Positions 56,101-64,000 of a DNA stretch of 64,000 nt are shown piece after piece. Every line of letters begins with the position of its first letter. The stretch's first letter is position 1. The position numbers and the translations under genes are program-made. Location: NCBI GenBank assembly GCA_006384855.1, contig VCJN01002508.1, positions 62,001 through 126,000 on the forward strand. Reading direction: 5' to 3'. The notes beneath the pieces were generated by a model that did no database searches, was not told the DNA's origin, and saw nothing but the letters and a program-made list of their open reading frames with translations. The stretch is from Tetraselmis striata. Lineage: Eukaryota > Chlorophyta > Chlorodendrophyceae > Chlorodendrales > Chlorodendraceae.

Positions 56101-56968
56101 CACCACACATATATCCCGACTCGGTGTCGTGAAGCAATGCTTATCTTGTCGGATCGGGGAGCCAATTACACGGAACGTTGGTTTGACCTCGGAATGCGAG
56201 TATCCTTCCCTGAGCCGAGCTGCAGGCTTGCCTCAGTTTTGGCCGAATATTTTTGCTCCTGCTTACACAACCGTAAGACATTCGACCTGGAGATGTCACT
56301 AGGGTAGAGCCCAGCGGCTGGATTCTCCCCAAATTAGGTGGTTTGTAGCCTAATTAAGGACAAACCAAAGCACAGCATAGGCTCTACGGAACCCCACTTC
56401 CAGCGCAGTGGATCTCACCCCCTCTCCCCCCCCCCCCCCCCCCCTCTCCTCCCTCTTCCCCTGAGCGTATGCCATCACCCTGAGCAACCCCCTTCACTGC
56501 ACCCCACCCAGGTCATGGAGTACGCCGACCTGGTCGAGCTGGGCAATGAGCAAGCTGTCAAGGCAGCCGGCAAGTACAGGCAGAAGGGCAAGGAGTACGT
56601 GGTGCAGGTACGAAAATGCAAACCACGCTATGCCCAGGGAACACAACCTCCCCAGCGTGCGCGCAAGGCAGTGGGCTGCCTTCACCCCAGCTTAACTGTC
56701 ACGAGCTTGTATCTCGTCAGCAGCAGTTGCCCCCCCCCCCCCCCCCCCCCCCCCCAAACACACACATACACACTCGTTGCGCCCCCCTCCTGCTCCTTCT
56801 CCATACATGTCGGCGCCGGCCGGTGGCTCAAGCACACTCTCATTTGTGGCGTGTCTGCTCCCTCCGCCGCCTTGGCACCCGCTAAGCTCCGTGCCGGCGC
56901 CCCTCCTACTGCAGGACGGCGATGTCATCTTCTTCAAATTCAACGTTACCGCCACCGGCAAAAAGTAG
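53146..56968 (+). CDS. OLA1: Obg-like ATPase 1 (OLA1/YchF), complete, 8 exons
   Basis: Exons 53146-53214, 53367-53639, 53728-53877, 54389-54492, 54786-54936, 55399-55677, 56512-56607 and 56915-56968 join in phase to a 391-aa protein, close to the usual ~395. N-terminus [20 protein letters not shown]. Walker A (G1) GMPNVGKST at residues 28-36, G3 DIAGLVKGA from 91, and the atypical G4 NLTEKD at 227, which in this family gives ATP over GTP preference. A coiled-coil insert ([18 protein letters not shown]) and a C-terminal TGS domain ([25 protein letters not shown]) follow. OLA1 is a conserved cytosolic ribosome-associated ATPase. All introns are GT-AG and four have long C or G runs. Stop TAG at 56966-56968. 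Confidence 0.95.
55774..56119. repeat. 169-bp tandem duplication in OLA1 intron 6
   Basis: GACCCTTCGACGAAGAGAGG at 55871 recurs at 56040, with the same flanks (CACGTTCTGGGCCCGCTG before, AATACATCAGAATACAC after). The copies differ at scattered sites. Confidence 0.85.
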
Positions 56969-57040
56969 GCGGCCTTACTAATGCCGGCCCACTTCATGCC
57001 GGTAGTCAGCCATGGCTTATTCCGCCATGCGCATCCTCCT

Positions 57041-57240
57041 TTAAGTCAGAAAGCCCTCTTCACCCTCAGCGGCCGCGGAGGCCGTGAGAAAGTGCGCCAC
57101 GACGGGCGGGGGCACCACGTAGCCGATACCCTCCGCGCCGCGCAGGTTCTGGAACGCCCCGCCTGCGAGCGCGCCGTCCCGGCCGAGCGTGGGCCCGCCG
57201 CTGTTGCCCGGGTTGATGGCGGCGTCGATCTGGAGCCTTG
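57041..57240 (-). pseudogene. orphan Deg/HtrA protease exon
   Basis: Minus-strand frame: [18 protein letters not shown] with the catalytic serine in GNSGGP, then [20 protein letters not shown] and [12 protein letters not shown] before a stop at 57041. This is the last part of the trypsin-like domain of plant/algal Deg proteases (NIGY-P-P-V--HFL is typical). No exon for the His and Asp of the triad or for a PDZ domain was found to either side, and the OLA1 3' end lies 73 bp away. It is most likely a gene fragment, or one exon of a gene whose other parts are elsewhere. Confidence 0.7.
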
Positions 57241-57744
57241 GGGTTGAAATGACACCCATTCACCCCAGATGGCCAATGTGGCAGTGCGCATGTGCAAGCC
57301 AGTATGTAGCCGCTGTGGTGTAGGCCCGCACAACCGGTACACGTACACATACAAACAAGTGTTTCCCCGTTTGTCGACATTTACCGATGAGACCCGGCAT
57401 GTGTGCGCGCCGTTAACGGGGACCACGTGCACACCTGCATCCGAAGACAATCGGACTATCAAAACTGAAGGGAAGTCAAAATCTGGGAGAGTAGTAGAGG
57501 TGCCCTGTTGCAGGCATGTGACAGATCGGACCTCATGCAGGGTCAATGCGCACCTATGCAAGTCGGCTGCCGGGATGTCTAGCTATACCATGTGTGCTTA
57601 GGTGCATGCTGTGCATGACTGATGAGGACACGCAACGTGCGGGGAAAACGCGTTTTCTTCGGGGGATCAGTACAATAGGCTTGCTGGTCCTCATCGTCAT
57701 GCCTATCGCAAGCCAATCTGGCCCCGGCTGGTTGTAACGACACG

Positions 57745-58000
57745 ACTTCCGGCGGAGTAGTCCTGCTGCGCAATCTGAAACAGCGCAATAATGTGTACGG
57801 GTACATTTACCGCAAATGCGGGCATGCTGTATTTGTTACGTGTGTGTACAATCCCGCCTGCCGGCAGTGGCAACTTCCGGCGGAGTAGTCCTGCTGCGCA
57901 ATCTGAAATAGCGCAATAATGTGTACGGGTACATTTACCGCAAATGCGGGCATGCTGTATTTGTTACATGTGTGTACAATCCCGCCTGCCGGCAGTGGCA
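57745..58000. repeat. 128-bp perfect-looking tandem duplication
   Basis: Positions 57745-57872 and 57873-58000 differ at only a few sites (for example GAAACAGCG/GAAATAGCG). Each unit carries ACTTCCGGCGGAGTAGTCCT and GTGTACGGGTACATTTACCG. Non-coding. Confidence 0.9.
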
Positions 58001-61000
58001 AAAAGACCCATGAGGCCAGTAAGCATTAAGATCCCCAGGGCACAAAACGTATGCCAGCGAGGGATGTGTCTCATAGTAAGCATTTATGTTGGGAGTCTAT
58101 GTGTGTGGGTGTATGTGTATGGGTGTGCTGTGTGGGGCGCCAGGTTGCCTGTTGTGTTCCTATAATAGTGACTTACATAGACAGTTGCTGTCTCATCAGA
58201 CCACTTCATAGACTCTCTGTACGATTATACAAATCTATGCAGGAAAAATCCCATTTGCACCTTTCTCATCTTGTCGCCAATGGCCGTGTCGTCGCTTAAA
58301 TTTGGGCCACTATGATGGAGCATTTCACTCAAGTTGGTCAGGCAAACCTCCCACCCCAAGAAATGGGTCCTCGCCTCCGACCTTGCTACTATGTCCGTTG
58401 TAAAAATGTAGCTCAGCTATGGCGGCATTCCACTTGGGCTAAGCAGGGCGACACTTGCTTGAAAATTATTGGCTGTGAGTGCGGGCATTATCATGCTATG
58501 TCGGCGGAGCGCGCGGACATCGTCACCGTCGTGTATTGATTGGTAGAGCGCATGCGTCGAGCGCCTTACTCTCGGCGGTGGGTCGAAATGTGTACTCGTC
58601 GTATTATGGACTGCTTGTCTATATATTCGCTGCAATATGCTTGCAGCAATTAAAATTGTTATCCGTGCATGTGCCGCGCAAGGCGACGTATTTAAAATAA
58701 TACTGCAATGCACGCCAACAAGTGCCCAAGCAGTGTTCTGCGCTCCGCGTTATTTCATCAATATATTCACGGTGTTGTACTTACAGTTCTCCACAAAATT
58801 AGATCTTGAACTTGGACATATCCGCATGTTTATTGCCCCTCTTGATGCCCAAGCGATGTTGCTATCTGGCCGTGGGCCTTGCATCCACAGTATGCAAGCC
58901 TCCCAAGACGAGGAAGTGGTCGTTTCTATCGGTTATCGCGCTTTTAACCATGCTTACTAGGGGCGAAATGAGGCGGTAAAATCGCATAAACAATAAAATT
59001 CGCAAGACATATAGTAGTAGGGCACCAAAATGCAATTGGCAGTGTAGTCAGTTAGCCACCGTGTGCTGTGGCAGCAGCATATCGTGCAGCCACGCGAGCT
59101 GCTCCCGTTGATGCGCAGGCAAATAATAACATAGTTTGCTTTCGTGGACTCACTGTGGGAGCGTGAGTTTCAGCCCAAAGAGTTGCCTGCTATCGTTGGA
59201 AGGCGTGGCGCTCCAATGAAAGTGTGCCAAAAATGCACGTGTTGTGTTTGGCCCAGTCATCAAACAATTGTCCAATATATGTACAAGCTTGGTTTTGGCT
59301 GTGCCTCGCCAGGGGAAAATAGCAGCACATACACAGTGCTTTCGATTACGCAGGTGCGTGCTTCTCCCACTCGAACTGTTGGCCGCTTCCCGCGAGAACG
59401 TCGATAAAACACTGCTTGTGCATGTCTGGGCACGGATTCTGGAACATGACGATCCCACAGAAGAAGTCGAAATAACGACTTACTACTAGGCCGCCAGGAC
59501 GTGAGCCCCATCGTCGAATAGGCGCTTGCATCTGCAAGTATGCGTGACGTAGCCCACCACGTGGCCCCATCATGCGTCAAAGCACCACCCACACTGAGGT
59601 GGCTAATCGGGATAGGATATCCCTGTTCTTTTCGATACTAATAATGGCATGTTTGGTGGTGGCCTGTGGGCCAGGGCCACACCAGTTTTCTGCAGATGAA
59701 GGATGAGGCAACAAAAGCTCAAGACAAAGAATTATTAGAAAAAGATATAGTTACAATGATCGGTTACAAGTGTGAGTAATTGGCAGTTGGATCCGTGGCT
59801 TTTCCCGGGGCTGTCTAGAAACGCGGTTCGTTTGTTAGAAACTAGGGGGGCAGCCGGGGCTGTTCCTCACAACAGCCAGTATTTTCAGCATCTCCCGCCC
59901 ATTCGCTCCGGGGGGGTTTAGCGGCGTCTTCACAGACACCGCTGTTACTCAGTGGCAGGACTTCTACTTCTACTTCTTACATCCCTGCTGGTTTCGATAC
60001 TAATAGTAGAAAAGAGCAGCAGGGGGGATTACTTATTTGACAGGCCACCGAAATTCTCCATCTAATCCGAAAACCCCGCCTGATGGGTGCGTTAGACTCG
60101 TAGAACGTCAGCACGTAATTCAATTCACTTGTAGAACTCCCTAATCAAGGGCTACAATAATCACTTCGTCGATAAAACTGCTGTGACGAAAACGTTATTG
60201 CGACATCATTTCCGTTGTTTTTTCAGGGCGAACCGTAGCCGCGCTGCACATTTCGCATGCAGCCCACTTGCCGACCGTAGACCCCAAATCAGATCCCGAG
60301 CAGCACACGGGCGGTTGGCAGTTCATATTACATCTCGGCGACCATGGAATAAAAACTTTCATTGTGGCATTCATATCAAACTATCAGCGTGCCATGATTG
60401 CGTTCAAACCCTAAAACATACAACCCTAAAACCTAAGCCCTTATTACTAAATCACCACATCACAGGGGCATATTTTTTTGCGATTCGTGCCGTACTGTTA
60501 TTTTTATGCTGCATTGCAAGTACCCCGTGCGGCTGTACGCTCCACGTATGTTGCAGGATTGCCCCTGAAGCGCCACACTGGCTGCCGTTATATCACGTGT
60601 TCCCTGGCAATGGCTGCAAGCAGGGCATATATTATGCGCGGGTTTGTAGACTAAAAACAACTTTCAAAACGGCCCAGCAATCACAATTACACGCATAGAA
60701 ACATGGAAATAAATATTTGTGGAGAATTGTACCAATCAATGCAAACGCTGCATATTGATACTGTATGCTGGCCCAAATCCATGAATTTTTGCACCGTACA
60801 AGTTGGCAAGCGCCATGGAGAGCGCATCGCGCCAGGATAAAGTAGCACATGTAGTCCTTTCGATGGCGCAGGCGCATGCGTGTATATACATCCCGCGTCG
60901 TGGCGGGCTAGGCACGGGCTCGTCCATGCTCAACGATGGCTCCATAATCTGTGTGCAGATGTGGGACATATCGCCGATGGCCCATTGACATGATGTTACT

Positions 61001-62400
61001 AAGTCAATAATCTGGCAACTAGTAGCTCCATCGCCACGGCGTGGAGTAGTGGTCCTCACACGTGCGAGCACGTGTGGAGTAGTGACCGCCCCTCACATGC
61101 CGTTCCATCACGTGACCTCGACCGCCATGAGCTGTCTAGTTGGTACTTCATGCATGAATGTATTAGCATATACTTCATTTTGCGCATGCCAGCTTTCAAG
61201 GGTACAATGACATGTACCTACTCCCGGGCTTTCAGCAGGAATAAGACTAGACAACAAATCATAATATTCCGACAAAACCTCGGGCTAGGAAAATTTGTCA
61301 TCCTGTTAATGCTAGTTTTCCGGTTTCTGCACGTCGGGCAGCCAAGGTCACGCATGCCACGCATGCAATCCGCGCTAGCTGATCACATACCCCAAGCACG
61401 TGCGGAATAGCATGCTGTGGGCGGGCATTGACTTTCCTGCTGGACGACCGTGAGAGAAGAACTCGCGTGTCCATGTCAGAATATCGGCATGTAGGGCGCT
61501 AGAACCAACCACAGCCTTGAAACAGTTTTGCATGCCTGGGTGCCACAAACCAACAGCCCAGCGCACGCCTTACACGCGTTGGCATTGAACCTATGGCATA
61601 CCGCGAGCACTCACCATCACGGATTCCCTTGCAATGGCTGCAATGATGACGTGATTTTTGCGCGCGAGTATCCACTACCTGTAGAAGCAACCACACAGAC
61701 AAGCATATAATTGGCAAAACAAAGCATTATTTGTGCCATGGTGTACATTGTTTTAGGCGCAAGCTGCGTCGATGGCGGCGGCTTTGCGAAAGAGCCGCTC
61801 AATGAAGATCGCGCAAGAATGAATGCGCAATGAGTTACCATGCTCCGTCATGCAGCGACGCGCCCCCTACTCCATGCCTTGCAACACATATCAAGTAGCA
61901 ATACGGACTGTTGATGTGGATGTTGAAAATATGGACTGAATTCGCTTTGCCGCTGTCGATGTGATATGCATACCAGAGGAAGCGGGGGGAAGGGGGGGGC
62001 GGGCTATTCCAGCACCGGCATGTGTGACTCCCTTTATACTTGTTGTGTTGCTTGGAGACAATTGTTGGTAACATAAGCACTCGCAAGCTCTTATAAGTGC
62101 ACCGCTTCTCAGAGAACAACTCCGCTGGGGCGCGAGTGAGGTGAGTTGCATCCTGACAGCACCGACCCCAGGCAGCACTCAATTCCGATGCTGGATATAA
62201 TTACAGATTTACTACGTGTCATGCCGACTATGCGGCTGGACTTATGAGTGTGACATTATATAATTGTTAGCTGCGGGGTTGCAAAACTCGCCTTGAAGGC
62301 GAGGGTATGACCAGCAGGGTGCTGATACAAAGACAGCGCCCTGAATATGGCGAAAACTCAAGAGTACTCGGTGCAGCTGAGAGGCGGAGCTCGAAATATG
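58001..62400. other. AT-richer stretch with weak, degenerate coding signals
   Basis: Base composition is clearly less GC-rich than the flanking genes. Plus-strand ORFs of 60-170 aa occur (58312, 58637, 59144, 60183, 60803, 61528) and some end in similar contexts: HVFPGNGCKQGIYYARV at about 60.6 kb and HHGFPCNGCNDDVIFAREY at about 61.6 kb look like diverged copies. Two CCCTAAAA octamers lie at 60410-60432. A G-run is at 61985-62000. No protein family was recognised. Confidence 0.35.
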
Positions 62401-62436
62401 TCGGAGGCACAGGAGATCTGCCCTAGGAGGCTGAGC

Positions 62437-64000
62437 TCACAGCCAGAGAACTTCCATCTTCTGCATCCTTGCTGCGTACATGATCTCCTTCTCGGCGGGT
62501 GTGCAGGTACGCATGATCTTCAGATGTCCGATCTGTTGACCGTTGTTGCCGCCGAAGACCCTGCCCGGCAAGATGGCCACCTTGACGCGGCGCCCTGACA
62601 AGAGGATTTCGCACAGCCACCACTGCTCGCCACTGCAGTCCGCCTCGCCGGTCTCGCTGTCGACGCATGGCAAAGTCGCAGCCTGGCCGCGACGCAGCTC
62701 GGCGCGCCACATCTTCCACAGGCTGCCAGGGCCCGACTCCAGGAAGGAGGGCGCACCCATGAGGTAGCGCGTGATGCAGCCGCTGCCGCTGTTGACGACG
62801 TCGTCCCACTCGCGGTTGTCGATCAGTGTGACGGGCGCCCCGGCGTATGGGTCATTTGTAAGGAGGGCCGCCACCTCCATCATAAACGTGCTCGCCACGT
62901 CTACGTGCTCAAAGATCACAAGGAAAAATATCTGCCCCAGAGCCACCGCCTTGTCGCCTGCGCGCGCGGCCGCGCGCGTGTTGGCAAAGGCCTGTTGCCG
63001 AAATGGTGATGGGGATGGGGATGGGGATTGGTCAGTTTGGTGGTGGAGGGGGGGGGCTTCACTATGGGACTGAGGCTTATGTTGCTCCGACGCCCCATCC
63101 CACTTGTGGGTATGCAAGGTGCCCAGACTCTCCGCCGGGATGCTCAAAGGTAACGACCAATGAACAATAGAATTAGGCAATCCAGAAGCACTTAAGGCTA
63201 CAATCACACATTGCGCTACACACACACCGTATATAAACATGTTGTTTTCAACAGCATTAGTGAGATGCCCGCTTAATGATCTACTATCTATTAGAAGCAC
63301 ATTGTGACAACTGGTACAAATAAGCCTATTGACCCCCCCCCCCACACACACACACCCCCCCCCAAAAAAAACAAAAAACAAAACACTGTCAACCTCCTCC
63401 GGCTATTTCATGTCAACTTACGGGGTTTATTACCGGAAAGGCTTGGCGCCGCTCTGGTGTGGTGCTCCTCGCCGCTGCACGCTCGCCGCCCTCAAGCACC
63501 CAGCTGTATGACGCAAGGTCATCCGCCCCCTTGCTGAGACTGTCGTCCTCCAGGCCCGACAGCTGTCGCCGCTCGTTCGCTCCCCCCAGGCGGCTGTATG
63601 CGCCATCCAGGCGCACCCAGCCCGTGCACGGGTTGAGCACGCACTCCTGCAGCGTCCAGGTGCGCCGCGCGTAGCCGTCGGCGTCAGGCCGGCACCCGGT
63701 GGCTGTCTCCACCACCAGCACGAGGCGCACGCTGGCGTAGACGGCGGTCATGGTGGGGATGAGCCGCCGCGTGCATATCTCCTTCACCGCTGCTACCTCA
63801 GGGCTGTCTGAGCGCTCGGGCTGCGGCACACTGAGCGTGTCGAGCCACATGTAGTGGCACCTGCTGGCGCGTGCCGCAAGCGCGGCTCGCAGCAGCTGCA
63901 TGCGCGGCATCATGACGGAGCATGTGCGCGTCGAGCCATCCCGCTCGCGCACCTCCAGGGACCAGGGGCGGCCCGCCTTGTCCCAGCGGCAGCTCAGTGC
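62437..64000 (-). CDS. HET-domain protein, 3' two exons (partial)
   Basis: Exon A (64000, running off the edge, to 63434) contains MPRMQLLRAALAARASRCHY and YMWLDTLSVPQ, the W-x-D-x-x-x-x-x-Q core of heterokaryon-incompatibility (HET) domains, then RRTWTLQECVLNP, matching the W-x-x-QE motif. It ends CAAGCCTTTCCG|GTAATA. Exon B (62991-62437) begins after a CAACAG acceptor in phase and reads AFANTRAAARAGDK, EVAALLTNDPYAGAPVTLID, CSGEQWWLCEILLSGRRVKV and ends KMEVLWL. The intron has CCCCAT repeats and G-runs. HET domains act in fungal non-self recognition and cell death; the role in algae is not established. TGTAA lies about 230 bp downstream. Confidence 0.75.

Overview
The window looks like nuclear DNA from a GC-rich chlorophyte green alga. 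The evidence is: genes split by short GT-AG introns; long homopolymer C/G runs and a (CA)n microsatellite; TGTAA motifs (the chlorophyte poly(A) signal) just after several stop codons; serine-proline-rich coding sequence; and transposon families typical of Volvocales and relatives (DIRS/Kangaroo-like, Harbinger, CACTA-like, LINE). No rRNA, tRNA, organelle or bacterial operon features were seen. The species cannot be named from the sequence alone.

Positions 1-46.9 kb are a transposon graveyard. In order it holds: a gag-like fragment at the left edge; a 1.3-kb foldback structure (1481-2795); a tyrosine-recombinase relic (3.3-3.6 kb); two decayed elements that share an inverted end sequence (5.7-7.66 kb and from 13.6 kb); a convergent gene pair whose 3' ends are tandemly duplicated (11.0-12.9 kb); a 5'-truncated LINE (16.2-17.3 kb); a full-length PIF/Harbinger element with TTA target duplications (18276-22603); a 68-bp LINE tail; a palindromic MITE with a hAT element in the middle of its central palindrome (22811-25075, hAT 22955-24410); a Kangaroo/PAT-type DIRS element with split direct repeats (25081-35212) whose gag-like ORF is broken by an 8.3-kb CACTA-like transposon (25554-33828); and a second LINE (36.5-38.2 kb) inserted in a C-run within another LINE's tail. 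Two poorly known plus-strand gene fragments lie at 39.1-40.5 kb. The interval 40.5-46.9 kb has no convincing gene.

Positions 47-64 kb are a normal gene-bearing segment. They hold a two-exon LYR-motif protein (47100-47670, +); a gene of at least 14 exons for a histidine-acid-phosphatase-like protein that lacks the catalytic residues (about 48.4-51.87 kb, -); a complete eight-exon OLA1/YchF GTPase gene (53146-56968, +) transcribed divergently from it; an orphan Deg/HtrA protease exon (57.04-57.24 kb, -); a more AT-rich, largely uninterpretable stretch (57.3-62.4 kb); and the 3' part of a HET-domain gene running off the right edge (62437-64000, -).

For OLA1, LYR and the phosphatase-like gene, exon joins were worked out by hand and codon phases agree across the joins, apart from the flagged C-terminal end of the phosphatase-like gene and one weak GCC donor. 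The transposon ORFs nearly all carry frameshifts or stops. The main biology here is therefore nested insertion history, with five element types whose ends and target duplications can be read directly.
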